From positions 1-60,711 of the forward strand of contig JAZODG010000047.1 in assembly GCA_045596905.1 (NCBI GenBank): 60,711 nucleotides of DNA, written 5' to 3'. Each line of letters begins with the position of its first letter. Position 1 is the stretch's first letter. Positions 17,088 through 25,447 of the stretch are shown here, piece after piece. The DNA is from RGIG1681 sp045596905. Its GTDB lineage: Bacteria; Bacillota; Clostridia; Christensenellales; UBA1242. Under the pieces are notes generated by a model. That model made no database searches. It saw nothing but the letters and a program-made list of their open reading frames with translations, and was not told the DNA's origin. The position numbers and the translations under genes are program-made.

Positions 17088-17987
17088 ATGGGATTTTTCT
17101 CAAGACTTGTTAGTGGACTAAAAAATACAAAAAAGTCATTTGCTGAAAAACTTAAATATGTTTTTACTGGCAATGATATTGATGAAGATTTCTATGAAGA
17201 ACTTGAATATATCTTAATCAGTGCAGATATCGGAACAGGTGCAACTGAAGAAATTTTGGATACTTTAAGAGAAGAAGCAAAATCAAGAAAACTCAAAAAG
17301 ACCGATGATTGCAGAGAAGTTTTGAAAGAAATCATGGTTGATATTTTGTCTAGAACTGAAGCTGAAGAATATACATATCCACTTGCTATCATGGTTGTTG
17401 GTGTTAACGGCGTTGGAAAAACAACAACAATTGGAAAGATTGCTAAAAAGTTTTCAGACATGGGCAAAAAGGTTGTTATTGCTGGAGCAGACACCTTTAG
17501 AGCTGCTGCCGGTGACCAACTTAAAGTTTGGGCTGACAAAGTAAAGGCAAAGTATGTGTCAGGTGAACAAGGTGCTGATGCATCAGCTGTTGTGTTTGAT
17601 GCTATTGCATCAAGCAAAGCAAAGGGTGCAGATGTGCTTTTGATTGACACTGCAGGACGTCTTCATAATAAAGTTAACCTTATGGAAGAACTTAAGAAAA
17701 TCGGAAAGGTTGTTTCAAGAGAATGGCCTGAAGCTGAATATCACAAATTTATTGTTGTTGATGGCACAACCGGTCAAAACTCAATCAATCAAGTTCAAAT
17801 GTTTAACGAAGCAGTTGAACTCACTGATATTGTTATCACAAAACTTGACGGCACAAGCAAAGGTGGTTTTGTGGTTGGGCTTGCAAGCGATTATGATATT
17901 GCAGTTCGTTATATTGGTGTTGGTGAATCAGCTGAAGACCTTTTGGATTTTGATGCAAAAGACTTTGTTGAAGCTATATTTGAATAA
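17088..17987 (+). CDS. ftsY: Signal recognition particle receptor FtsY
   Basis: GTPase receptor that docks SRP-ribosome complexes at the membrane. It has 299 residues and starts MGFFSRLVSGLKN. The N domain covers roughly 1-90. The G domain has P-loop GVNGVGKTTTIGKI, DTFRAAA, LIDTAGR and TKLDGTSKGG. The long acidic A domain of proteobacterial FtsY is absent, as is common in Firmicutes. ATG 17088 is chosen with AAGGAG at 17077-17082; a GTG at 17082 overlaps that site. Confidence 0.96.
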   Translation: MGFFSRLVSGLKNTKKSFAEKLKYVFTGNDIDEDFYEELEYILISADIGTGATEEILDTLREEAKSRKLKKTDDCREVLKEIMVDILSRTEAEEYTYPLAIMVVGVNGVGKTTTIGKIAKKFSDMGKKVVIAGADTFRAAAGDQLKVWADKVKAKYVSGEQGADASAVVFDAIASSKAKGADVLLIDTAGRLHNKVNLMEELKKIGKVVSREWPEAEYHKFIVVDGTTGQNSINQVQMFNEAVELTDIVITKLDGTSKGGFVVGLASDYDIAVRYIGVGESAEDLLDFDAKDFVEAIFE

Positions 17988-18004
17988 AATTTAGGGAGTT
18001 ACAT

Positions 18005-18652
18005 ATGAAAAAATTTGATAGAAATTATTTGATTGGTGCTGGATTTTTTGTGGCTTTTGTGTTGTTTACTATCTTAGTGAAATTTGTTGACGTTAAAGCA
18101 ATTGGACCACTTGGTTCAGAAGTCGGTTTTGCTGGGTTCAATGAACTATTTTTGAAAACAAATTCAAACTCATGCTGGGACGCTGTGTCAGATGTGTTCA
18201 TGATTTTGGCATTAGCATCAGCACTTTGTTTTGCTGTTGTTGGCGTTGTTCAACTTATTAAGAGAAAGAGCTTAAAAAAGGTTGATAAAAACTTGTATGT
18301 TCTTTTGGGATTATATGTTGTTACAATGCTTATTTACGTGTTATTTGAACTTGTTGTTGTAAACTATCGTCCTGTTTTGGAAGAAGCAAAACTTGTTGCA
18401 TCATATCCATCAACACATATCTTGATTTCAGTGGTGTTTATGTTTGCTGCTCTTATGGGGCTTAATAAATATCTCAAAAACAAAAAGAATGTGTTTATTA
18501 TCAACATTTTAACTTCAGTGTTTGTTGTTTTGCTTGTATGTGCTAGAATCATGTCTGGTGTGCATTGGATAACAGATATTATTGCAGCGCTCTTGATGGC
18601 TGGGGCACTTTTGTTTGTTTATAAGGGTGCTTTAAAACAATTTGATAAATAA
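18005..18652 (+). CDS. PAP2-family membrane phosphatase
   Basis: A 215-residue membrane protein with about six helices and the three-part PAP2 signature in divergent form: NYRP, then YPSTH, then ARIMSGVHWITD. The catalytic histidines and the last aspartate are present. The classical first-motif lysine is replaced, and PSGH is PSTH. Family members dephosphorylate undecaprenyl pyrophosphate, phosphatidate or phosphatidylglycerol phosphate, and which one applies here cannot be read from the sequence. The gene follows ftsY by 17 bases and is followed by a terminator. Confidence 0.8.
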   Translation: MKKFDRNYLIGAGFFVAFVLFTILVKFVDVKAIGPLGSEVGFAGFNELFLKTNSNSCWDAVSDVFMILALASALCFAVVGVVQLIKRKSLKKVDKNLYVLLGLYVVTMLIYVLFELVVVNYRPVLEEAKLVASYPSTHILISVVFMFAALMGLNKYLKNKKNVFIINILTSVFVVLLVCARIMSGVHWITDIIAALLMAGALLFVYKGALKQFDK

Positions 18653-18660
18653 AAACAAAA

Positions 18661-18690
18661 CTCTTGATTAGTTTCAAGGGTTTTTATTTT
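18661..18690 (+). terminator. Intrinsic terminator after the PAP2 gene
   Basis: CTCTTGA (18661-18667) pairs with TCAAGGG (18674-18680), one G-T pair, followed by TTTTTATTTT. Confidence 0.75.
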
Positions 18691-18700
18691 ATAAAAAGTG

Positions 18701-18752
18701 TTGACAATTAAAATAAAGTGGTATATACTATGTAAAGTAATAATGCTTTACA
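18701..18752 (+). promoter_or_regulatory. Promoter and start-site hairpin of ylxM-ffh
   Basis: TTGACA (18701-18706), 17-base spacer, TATACT (18724-18729). Immediately after the -10 box is a perfect inverted repeat, TGTAAAG (18731-18737) and CTTTACA (18746-18752), whose right arm touches the AGAGGA ribosome site. It may be an operator or an mRNA 5' hairpin. Confidence 0.75.
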
Positions 18753-18765
18753 AGAGGAAATGCTA

Positions 18766-19083
18766 ATGCAAATTCAAGAGTTAAACAGTTACACAAAATT
18801 GTTTGATACTTATGGAAACCTTCTTTCAAACAAACAATATGAAGTTATGGATAAGTTTTTGAACATGGATATAAGCGAAAGTGAAATGGCTGAGCTTGAA
18901 AATGGTTCAAGACAAGCGATTCATGATGCGCTTTCAAAAGCAAAAAAACAACTTGTTGAGTTTGAAGCAAAATGTCATTTTGTTGAGCAAAAAGAAATAT
19001 TACGTGAAAAACTTGAAGAGTTAAAACAACTTCTTGATTCAAATCAAGCAGACATTGTTGACACAATAATCGCAAATTTATAA
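18766..19083 (+). CDS. ylxM: SRP-associated helix-turn-helix protein YlxM
   Basis: A 105-residue protein of the UPF0122/YlxM family, which is encoded just before ffh and stimulates SRP in Gram-positive bacteria. The family pattern LFDTYGNLLSNKQYEVMDKF is present, followed by the helix-turn-helix-like segment SESEMAELENGSRQAIHDAL. The C-terminal half is a charged helix. ATG 18766 is preferred over ATG 18760 because it is 8 bases from AGAGGA. ffh follows after 13 bases. Confidence 0.9.
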   Translation: MQIQELNSYTKLFDTYGNLLSNKQYEVMDKFLNMDISESEMAELENGSRQAIHDALSKAKKQLVEFEAKCHFVEQKEILREKLEELKQLLDSNQADIVDTIIANL

Positions 19084-19096
19084 AAGGAGAAAAAGC

Positions 19097-20425
19097 GTGG
19101 GATTATTTGATTCATTAGGCGAAAGACTAAACCACATATTTTCAAAACTCACAAAGCACGGCAAACTTACTGAACTTGAAATTAAACAAGCTATGCGTGA
19201 AGTTCGTGTTGCGCTTTTAGAAGCCGATGTAAACTTTTTGGTTGCAAAAGACTTCATTAACAAAGTTTCTGAAAAAGCTGTTGGTGAAGCAATTTTGAAC
19301 AGCTTGACTCCTGGTCAACAGGTTATAAAGATTGTTCGTGATGAGCTTATTTCACTCATGGGTGAAACAAACTCAAAGCTTGAAGTTAGTTCAAATCCAC
19401 CAACCGTCATCATGATGTGTGGTTTGCAAGGTGCAGGTAAGACAACTATGTGTGGAAAACTTGCATTTATGCTCAAAAAACAAGGCAAAAAACCTTTGCT
19501 TGCTGCGTGTGACATTTATCGTCCAGCTGCGATTGAACAACTTCGTATTGGTGCAAAAAACGCTGGTGTTGATTTCTTTGAAAAAGGCACAGCAAATCCT
19601 GTAAAGATTGCAAAAGAAGCTATTGCTCAGGCAAAAAAGATGGGCAATGACACAGTTATTATTGATACAGCGGGTCGTCTTCAAATTAATGAAGAACTTA
19701 TGAAAGAGCTTGAAAATATCAAGAAAGAAGTCAATCCAACTGAAATTCTTTTAACAATCGACGCAATGACAGGTCAAGAATCTGTTAACGTTGCAAAAGA
19801 GTTCAATGAGCGTCTTGAAATTTCGGGTGTTATTGTTACAAAGCTTGACGGTGACACACGTGGTGGTGTGGCTCTTTCAGTTAAAGCAGTGACTGGCAAA
19901 CCTATCAAGTTCTGTGGCGTTGGTGAAAAGATTGGTGATATTGAACCATTCCACCCAGACAGAATGGCGTCAAGAATACTTGGCATGGGCGACGTACTCA
20001 CTCTTATCGACAAGGCACAAGCTGCAGTTGATGAAGCAGAGCTAAAAAAGGTTGAAGAAAACCTTAGAAAAAACACATTCACTCTTGAAGATTTCTTGAT
20101 TCAATTTGAGCAAATTGGAAAGATGGGAAACCTTGCTGACCTTGTGGGAATGATTCCTGGTATGGGTGCAAAGTTCAAGGCTACTGATATTGACGAAACC
20201 AAGATGAAAAAATATAAGGCGATTATTCAGTCAATGACTAAAAAAGAACGCCTTAATCCAGACTCAATCAAGGCTAGCAACAGAAAAAGAATTGCTGCTG
20301 GAAGTGCAACAACAATTCAAGATGTTAACGGCTTGATGAAGCAGTTTGAACAAACCAAACAAATGATGAAGAACATGAATAGTGGAAAACTTCAAAAGAT
20401 GCTTGGTGGAAAATTTAAATTCTAA
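19097..20425 (+). CDS. ffh: Signal recognition particle protein Ffh (GTG start)
   Basis: Binds the SRP RNA and signal sequences of nascent membrane and secreted proteins. It has 442 residues: an N domain, a G domain with GLQGAGKTT, DIYRPAAIEQ, IDTAGR and TKLDGDTRGG, and a methionine-rich M domain after about residue 300. The start is GTG 19097, preceded by AAAGGAG, giving MGLFDSLGERLNHIF. rpsP follows after 60 bases in the conserved order ylxM-ffh-rpsP. Confidence 0.97.
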   Translation: MGLFDSLGERLNHIFSKLTKHGKLTELEIKQAMREVRVALLEADVNFLVAKDFINKVSEKAVGEAILNSLTPGQQVIKIVRDELISLMGETNSKLEVSSNPPTVIMMCGLQGAGKTTMCGKLAFMLKKQGKKPLLAACDIYRPAAIEQLRIGAKNAGVDFFEKGTANPVKIAKEAIAQAKKMGNDTVIIDTAGRLQINEELMKELENIKKEVNPTEILLTIDAMTGQESVNVAKEFNERLEISGVIVTKLDGDTRGGVALSVKAVTGKPIKFCGVGEKIGDIEPFHPDRMASRILGMGDVLTLIDKAQAAVDEAELKKVEENLRKNTFTLEDFLIQFEQIGKMGNLADLVGMIPGMGAKFKATDIDETKMKKYKAIIQSMTKKERLNPDSIKASNRKRIAAGSATTIQDVNGLMKQFEQTKQMMKNMNSGKLQKMLGGKFKF

Positions 20426-20485
20426 GCTCATTACAGCAGAAGCTGTGTATGATAAATAAAATAACAAATCGGAGGAAGAAGAAAG

Positions 20486-20746
20486 ATGGCAGTTAAAATG
20501 AGACTTACAAGATTAGGTGATAAAAAGAGTCCTTTTTATCGTATCGTAGTTGCTGATTCTAGAGTTGCTAGAGATGCAAAATATATTGATTTGGTTGGAA
20601 CATACAACCCAATCGCTAATCCTGAAGAAATCAAAATCGACAATGCAAAAGCTCAAGATTGGATCAAAAAAGGTGCTCAACCAACAGAAACAGTTAAAGC
20701 TCTTTTGGTAAAATCTGGTGCTATTGAAAGCAAGAAATCTAAATAA
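20486..20746 (+). CDS. rpsP: Small ribosomal subunit protein bS16
   Basis: An 86-residue ribosomal protein starting MAVKMRLTRLGDKKSPFYR, the family signature, with GTYNPIANPEEIKI in the middle. GGAGGAAG precedes the ATG. It sits between ffh and khpA, as in most Firmicutes. Confidence 0.98.
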   Translation: MAVKMRLTRLGDKKSPFYRIVVADSRVARDAKYIDLVGTYNPIANPEEIKIDNAKAQDWIKKGAQPTETVKALLVKSGAIESKKSK

Positions 20747-20760
20747 GTTCGGTGACGCAT

Positions 20761-20991
20761 ATGAAAGAGTTAGTTGAATTTATTGTAAAAAATCTTGTTA
20801 GCAATCCTGATGAAGTTTCTATTAGAGAAGAAGCAAAAGACAGAGAAACTGTTTATATTGTTCACATTGCTGAAGAAGATTTTGGTAAAATCATCGGAAG
20901 AAGTGGCAAGGTTGCAACAGCAATCAGAACAGTTGTTAGAACTTCTGCTAAAAAGAACAACAAACATGTGTTTGTAAAATTTGAAAAATAA
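20761..20991 (+). CDS. khpA: KH-domain RNA-binding protein KhpA (YlqC family)
   Basis: A 76-residue single KH-domain protein with the nucleic-acid-binding loop IIGRSGKVATAIRTV. In Firmicutes KhpA pairs with KhpB/Jag and affects cell elongation and RNA binding. ATG 20761 is used; a GTG at 20752 is part of the ribosome site region GGTGA. It would normally be followed by rimM, but here about 4 kb of other genes intervene. The stop codon lies inside the terminator stem. Confidence 0.93.
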   Translation: MKELVEFIVKNLVSNPDEVSIREEAKDRETVYIVHIAEEDFGKIIGRSGKVATAIRTVVRTSAKKNNKHVFVKFEK

Positions 20992-21012
20992 GGCTCACAG
21001 CCTTATTTTTTT
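20988..21012 (+). terminator. Intrinsic terminator of ffh-rpsP-khpA
   Basis: AATAAGGCT - CAC - AGCCTTATT followed by TTTTT. The hairpin includes the khpA stop codon. Confidence 0.88.
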
Positions 21013-21024
21013 ATTGTTTATTTA

Positions 21025-21053
21025 TTGATATTTCACACAAACTGTGATATTAT
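21025..21053 (+). promoter_or_regulatory. Promoter of the 300-residue hypothetical gene and aspS
   Basis: TTGATA (21025-21030), 17-base spacer, TATTAT (21048-21053). Confidence 0.75.
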
Positions 21054-21078
21054 TATGTCGTATAAGGGGGAGACTAAT

Positions 21079-21981
21079 ATGGCTAGCTTTATTGTTCATA
21101 ACTTAAATCAAGTTACTGAGAGAATGAAAAAAGAAATGGCTTTGATTGAGTCGAAGATTGGAAAGAAAGTTCCTTTTCAAGACTATGTTGCAGTTTCAAT
21201 GGGTGCAATCATTGAAAGAGCAAAAAAAGAAAGAGTTATTTCATATGAAGATCAGTGTTTGATTGGTGGAATGCTTGGATATATGCTTCATGATGCTTAT
21301 TGTGAATCAAGAAAGCTTGATAAACCAAATGAAAATGGGCTTCCAAATAACCCACGTGAAAAGAAACTTACAGATCCGATGGATGCTGAATTTGTTCAGG
21401 CTGTTTTAGATGGAAAAATTCCACAAAGCGAAACACTTTATATTAAAGATGGTGTGGTTTGTATGGATATTGCAAATACTAATTTTGTGAATCTTTCTCC
21501 ATATTGGCAAAAAGACAACTTTATGGCAGGAAAAACGGCAGCAAGGTCTGTTATTACTTGTTGGGATGGTCTTACTCATGAAAACCCTGAAGTCCAAAAA
21601 TATGTGACCATTGCTGTGGCAAATGGTATTCACGAAGCATGGATTTCAAGAGATAACATTTATTATGATGAATATCAAGGTCAAATTTACACTAATCAAC
21701 AACTTGATACCGCATATATTTATCTTCCAGATGACGAAAAGGATAAAGACCTTGAGCATATGATTATGGCTAAATCGGTAATCGGTAAACTCTGCAAGAG
21801 TTTAACTCAAGCGAAAGAAGCAACGGCTACTGAAGTTAAGACTGATGGTCCACAGACAAGTGGTCCTGAAACTGATGCCCCAAAAGCAGATGTTCCAAAA
21901 GCAGATGAACCAAAACCAGAAACCCCGGAAACTGGAGCGCCTGAATCAGGTGAACCTGCAGGCTCTCAACCAGGTGAATAA
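21079..21981 (+). CDS. Hypothetical protein with a Pro/Glu/Thr-rich tail
   Basis: Encodes 300 residues with no signal peptide or membrane helix. The first ~250 residues look globular, with LSPYWQKDNFMAGKTAARS and IANGIHEAW-like stretches (AVANGIHEAWI). The last ~46 residues are a low-complexity tail of repeated P-E/T/K/D-A/G units, such as ETDAPKADVPKADEP. No family was recognised. Start ATG 21079 follows AAGGGGGAG. It sits with aspS in an inserted block that splits the usual khpA-rimM cluster. The tail looks like a disordered linker or interaction segment. Confidence 0.75.
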   Translation: MASFIVHNLNQVTERMKKEMALIESKIGKKVPFQDYVAVSMGAIIERAKKERVISYEDQCLIGGMLGYMLHDAYCESRKLDKPNENGLPNNPREKKLTDPMDAEFVQAVLDGKIPQSETLYIKDGVVCMDIANTNFVNLSPYWQKDNFMAGKTAARSVITCWDGLTHENPEVQKYVTIAVANGIHEAWISRDNIYYDEYQGQIYTNQQLDTAYIYLPDDEKDKDLEHMIMAKSVIGKLCKSLTQAKEATATEVKTDGPQTSGPETDAPKADVPKADEPKPETPETGAPESGEPAGSQPGE

Positions 21982-22000
21982 TATATAAGAAGGCGAAACT

Positions 22001-23734
22001 ATGGAAAAAATTACATTAAACAAATACAGAAACATTGACAATGGCAGTTTAAGACTTTCTGATGCAGGAAAGGTTGTTAAACTTGCAGGTTGGGTTGACA
22101 CAATCAGAAAACTTGGAGAACTCACATTTATTGTTCTTCGTGATAAATATGGCAAAACTCAAGTTGTTTTAAACAAAGAGTTTATTCCTTTAAACAAAGA
22201 AGACGTTATTTCGGTTGAAGGAAAGGTTATTGAAAGAGAAAGCAAGAACCCAAATATGCCAACAGGTGATATTGAGGTTGTTGCTGAAAGCATCACTATG
22301 CTTGGAAAATGCACCAGTGCACTTCCTTTTGAAATCAAAAATAGTGAACAAGTTGCTGAAGATATTAGACTTAAATATCGTTATCTTGACCTTAGAGCAG
22401 ACTATAACCAAAAAATGCTTAAACTTAGAAGCGACTTATTATTGTTTGTTAGAAATTATATGAACGAACAAAACTTCATGGAAGTTCAAACACCAATACT
22501 CACAGCTTCAAGCCCTGAAGGTGCAAGAGATTTCTTGGTTCCAAGCAGACTTAACCCTGGAAAGTTCTATGCACTTCCACAAGCACCACAACAATTTAAA
22601 CAATTATTGATGGTTTCAGGTGTTGATAGATATTTCCAAATTGCACCATGTTTTAGAGACGAAGACGCCCGTGCAGACAGAAGTCCAACAGAGTTCTATC
22701 AAATTGATATGGAAATGGCATTTGCGACTCAAGAAGACGTTTTTGAGATTGTTGAAGGTCTCTATAGAGCAATCTTTAAAAAGTTTGCAAACTTTGAAAT
22801 TTCTGACTTTAAGAGAATCAGTTATGCTGATGCGATTCGTGATTATTGTTCAGATAAGCCTGACCTTCGCAACCCACTCATTGTTCATGATGTAACTGAA
22901 ACATTTGCTGAAACAGAGTTTAGTGTGTTCCAAGGCAAGATAATCAAATGTATCAAAGCAAAAGCAGCTGACAAACCACGTAAATGGTTTGATAAACTCA
23001 CAGATTTCATCAAATCAAGAGAAGCAAAAGGTCTTGCATATTTTAACGTTGGTGAAAATGATGAGCTTTCAGGTGGTGCAGCAAAGTTTATGTCTGACAA
23101 AGAAAAGCTTTCACTTAAATATATGACAGGCTTTGAAGCAGGCGACACATTGTTCTTTATTGCTGATGAAGAAGAAAAGGCAATCAAGCTCACAAATGTT
23201 CTTCGTAATGAGCTTGGAAAACAACTTGAACTTATTGATCCAAACGACTACAAGTTCTGCTGGATTGTTGATTTCCCATTCTATGAAAAAGATGAAGACG
23301 GAAAGATTGCATTTTCACACAACCCATTCTCAATGCCACAAGGTACTTTGGAAGAGATTAAAAAAGCACCATTTAAGGCACTTGCTTATCAATATGACCT
23401 TGTTATTAACGGTTATGAAAGTTTGTCTGGGGCGGTTAGAAATCATGACCAAAACATGATGATTGAACTCTTTGCACTTGCTGGTTATGGAAAGGAAGTT
23501 GTTGAAAACAAATTCCCAGCACTTTATAACGCATTCTCATATGGTGCTCCACCACACGCTGGTTGCGCTCCTGGTTTTGATAGACTCATGATGCTTTTAA
23601 CTCACAATGAGTTTATTCGTGATATCTATGCATTCCCAATGAATAAGAATGCTCAAGACCCACTTTGCAACGCTCCAAACACTGTTGATGAAAAGTTGCT
23701 TCGTGATGTTCATATCAAAATTATTGAAGACTAA
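22001..23734 (+). CDS. aspS: Aspartate--tRNA ligase (bacterial type)
   Basis: Charges tRNA-Asp. The 577 residues have the bacterial layout. The N-terminal OB fold contains KLAGWVDTIRKLGELTF, the class IIb catalytic core has motif 2 FRDEDARADRSPTEF, the GAD insertion domain covers roughly 280-410, and motif 3 is GCAPGFDRLMMLL. Whether it is discriminating for tRNA-Asp or also charges tRNA-Asn cannot be judged by eye. It follows the unknown gene by 19 bases with only a weak ribosome site (AGAAGG). A strong terminator follows. Confidence 0.96.
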   Translation: MEKITLNKYRNIDNGSLRLSDAGKVVKLAGWVDTIRKLGELTFIVLRDKYGKTQVVLNKEFIPLNKEDVISVEGKVIERESKNPNMPTGDIEVVAESITMLGKCTSALPFEIKNSEQVAEDIRLKYRYLDLRADYNQKMLKLRSDLLLFVRNYMNEQNFMEVQTPILTASSPEGARDFLVPSRLNPGKFYALPQAPQQFKQLLMVSGVDRYFQIAPCFRDEDARADRSPTEFYQIDMEMAFATQEDVFEIVEGLYRAIFKKFANFEISDFKRISYADAIRDYCSDKPDLRNPLIVHDVTETFAETEFSVFQGKIIKCIKAKAADKPRKWFDKLTDFIKSREAKGLAYFNVGENDELSGGAAKFMSDKEKLSLKYMTGFEAGDTLFFIADEEEKAIKLTNVLRNELGKQLELIDPNDYKFCWIVDFPFYEKDEDGKIAFSHNPFSMPQGTLEEIKKAPFKALAYQYDLVINGYESLSGAVRNHDQNMMIELFALAGYGKEVVENKFPALYNAFSYGAPPHAGCAPGFDRLMMLLTHNEFIRDIYAFPMNKNAQDPLCNAPNTVDEKLLRDVHIKIIED

Positions 23735-23738
23735 ATCA

Positions 23739-23772
23739 AATAACTTCTTGGGTTTCCAAGAAGTTATTTTGT
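23739..23772 (+). terminator. Intrinsic terminator of aspS
   Basis: A 13-bp perfect stem (23739-23751 with 23756-23768) and GTTT loop, followed by TTGTCTTT. Confidence 0.85.
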
Positions 23773-23773
23773 C

Positions 23774-23802
23774 TTTACTTAAATAAACTATTTTGTTATA
23801 AT
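23774..23802 (+). promoter_or_regulatory. Promoter of the ygjV pair and rimM cluster
   Basis: TTTACT (23774-23779), 17-base spacer, TATAAT (23797-23802). No further promoter was noticed before rimM, so the ribosome-maturation genes may be read from here. Confidence 0.65.
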
Positions 23803-23820
23803 CATATTATAGGGGATTAT

Positions 23821-24369
23821 ATGAACTATATTATATCGCAAATATTTGTAATTTTAGGATATACGGTTATAGCATTTTCATTTTTTACAAAAAATCGAAA
23901 ACTGATTTTGCTTTATAGTACGGCAGCTGTTTTGTGTCATGCTGCATCATATACATTTTTGTTAGCTTGGACTGGTGTTGCAATGAATGTTATTTCTCTT
24001 GGTAGAAATATAACATTTCAGATTCAAAATAAATATAAAAAAGAAAACGAAACAACTAGGGCTGAGTGGATTGCGCTTATTACAATTTGTGTTGTGTCAA
24101 CTATAGCGTGGATATTGACTTATGATGGAATCTTGAGTTTCTTTGCGCTTTCTGGAACACTTATTTACACATATGCTGTATGGCAAAAAAATGCAAAAGT
24201 GTATAATATTTTGTCAATTATCGGAAGTATTCAATGGATTGTCTATTATTTGTTTGTATTTTCGATATTTGGAATCATTCTTGAATGTATAATGCTGATT
24301 GTTGAAACAGTTGGAACCATAAGATATTTTAAGCAAGACAGAATGATGATGAAAAAAACTAATAAATAA
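23821..24369 (+). CDS. YgjV-family membrane protein, copy 1
   Basis: A 182-residue membrane protein with about six helices and short loops. It resembles the YgjV (Imp-YgjV) family of inner-membrane proteins of unknown function. A shared pattern is a conserved N-x-x-S/L-x-R-N segment (ISLGRNITFQIQNKYKK) in the loop after helix 3. It is clearly paralogous to the next gene (same length, same TYDG and VWQ segments). The start is ATG 23821, after AGGGGA. Confidence 0.72.
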   Translation: MNYIISQIFVILGYTVIAFSFFTKNRKLILLYSTAAVLCHAASYTFLLAWTGVAMNVISLGRNITFQIQNKYKKENETTRAEWIALITICVVSTIAWILTYDGILSFFALSGTLIYTYAVWQKNAKVYNILSIIGSIQWIVYYLFVFSIFGIILECIMLIVETVGTIRYFKQDRMMMKKTNK

Positions 24370-24385
24370 AATTGTAGGAGAAGAT

Positions 24386-24940
24386 GTGGCGTATATACTA
24401 TCCCAAATTTTGGTTGTTATAACATATATTCTTTTGGGTGCAACATACTTTATAAAAGATAGAAAGTGGCTGCTGGTGGTGAGCTTGATTGCCATTGCGA
24501 CAAACGCTACGTCATACTTCTTTTTGAAAGCATGGGCTGGTGTAATGACCACGATTCTTGCACTTGTTAGAAACATTGTGTTTTTGATTCAAAATAAAGA
24601 CAAAAAAGATAAAATCAACTTTAATGACTGGGTGATTTTATCGGTATATATGATTATCCTTTCAGTTATTGCAGTGATAACATATGACGGATTCTTTAGT
24701 TTATTTTCAATTGTGTGTTCGTTAACATACACAATTGCAGTGTGGCAAAGAGACGAAAAAATTTATAAGATTTTAGGTATTGTTTCAAGCTTTTGTTCAA
24801 TTGTTTATTATGCTTATATATTGTCAATCTTTGGCTTAATTTTAGAATCAATTTTGTTTGTTGTTATTGTTGCTGGAACTATAAGATATTTTGCAAATGA
24901 AAAAGCGAAAAATCTAAAGAATAAAGTAATAGATTATTAA
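24386..24940 (+). CDS. YgjV-family membrane protein, copy 2 (GTG start)
   Basis: A 184-residue paralogue of the preceding gene, with the same helix plan: LVRNIVFLIQNKDKK, then TYDGFFSLFSI, then AVWQRDEKIYKILG. The start is GTG 24386, with TAGGAG 5 bases upstream; an overlapping ATG at 24384 is out of frame. The two copies arose by tandem duplication but have diverged widely. rimM follows after 9 bases, so this pair heads the ribosome-maturation operon. The function is unknown. Confidence 0.72.
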   Translation: MAYILSQILVVITYILLGATYFIKDRKWLLVVSLIAIATNATSYFFLKAWAGVMTTILALVRNIVFLIQNKDKKDKINFNDWVILSVYMIILSVIAVITYDGFFSLFSIVCSLTYTIAVWQRDEKIYKILGIVSSFCSIVYYAYILSIFGLILESILFVVIVAGTIRYFANEKAKNLKNKVIDY

Positions 24941-24949
24941 AGGAAAATT

Positions 24950-25447
24950 ATGGAACTTATTGAAATTGGAAAGGTTGTTAAACTGCATGGATTTTTAGGT
25001 CAAATGAAGGTTAATGCTAAATTTGACAAAGATTTTAACTTGAAAAAAATTGATAGAATGTATGACGAAAAAAATAACGAATATGTTGTTTCAAGACTTT
25101 TTCAAACCAAAGATGCGATTGTTGTTGCTCTTGAAGGTGTTGACCTTGAAAAATCAAAGACGTTTATTAATAAATCATTGTTTATAAACAGAGAGCTTGT
25201 TGGTGATAAGATTTTGATTGAAGACTTAAAGGGTTCAGATGTTTTCTTTGAAGACGAAGAAAATATTGGAAAGATTGAAGATGTGCAAGATTATGGCGCG
25301 GCTGAAGTGTTCTTTTTAAAGTCAAAAACCGGCAAACAATTTATGTTTCCAAACGTAAAAGGTGTTATAACTTCATTTGATTATAAAACAAAAAAATTAG
25401 TGATTAATAAGGAAAAATTTAAGGAAGTTTGCGATTATGAAGATTGA
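24950..25447 (+). CDS. rimM: Ribosome maturation factor RimM
   Basis: Assists 30S head assembly by binding S19. The 165 residues start ELIEIGKVVKLHGFLGQMKV, the RimM N-domain signature, and end with a PRC-barrel domain containing MFPNVKGVITSFD. It overlaps trmD by 11 bases, suggesting coupled translation. It is the first canonical member of the rimM-trmD-rplS cluster. Confidence 0.95.
   Translation: MELIEIGKVVKLHGFLGQMKVNAKFDKDFNLKKIDRMYDEKNNEYVVSRLFQTKDAIVVALEGVDLEKSKTFINKSLFINRELVGDKILIEDLKGSDVFFEDEENIGKIEDVQDYGAAEVFFLKSKTGKQFMFPNVKGVITSFDYKTKKLVINKEKFKEVCDYED

Noticed and set aside
18364..18552. PAP2 phosphatase as a dead enzyme because motif 1 lysine is missing and PSGH reads PSTH
   Set aside because: The histidines, arginine and final aspartate are present, and similar PSSH/PSTH forms seem usual in clostridial PAP2 proteins.
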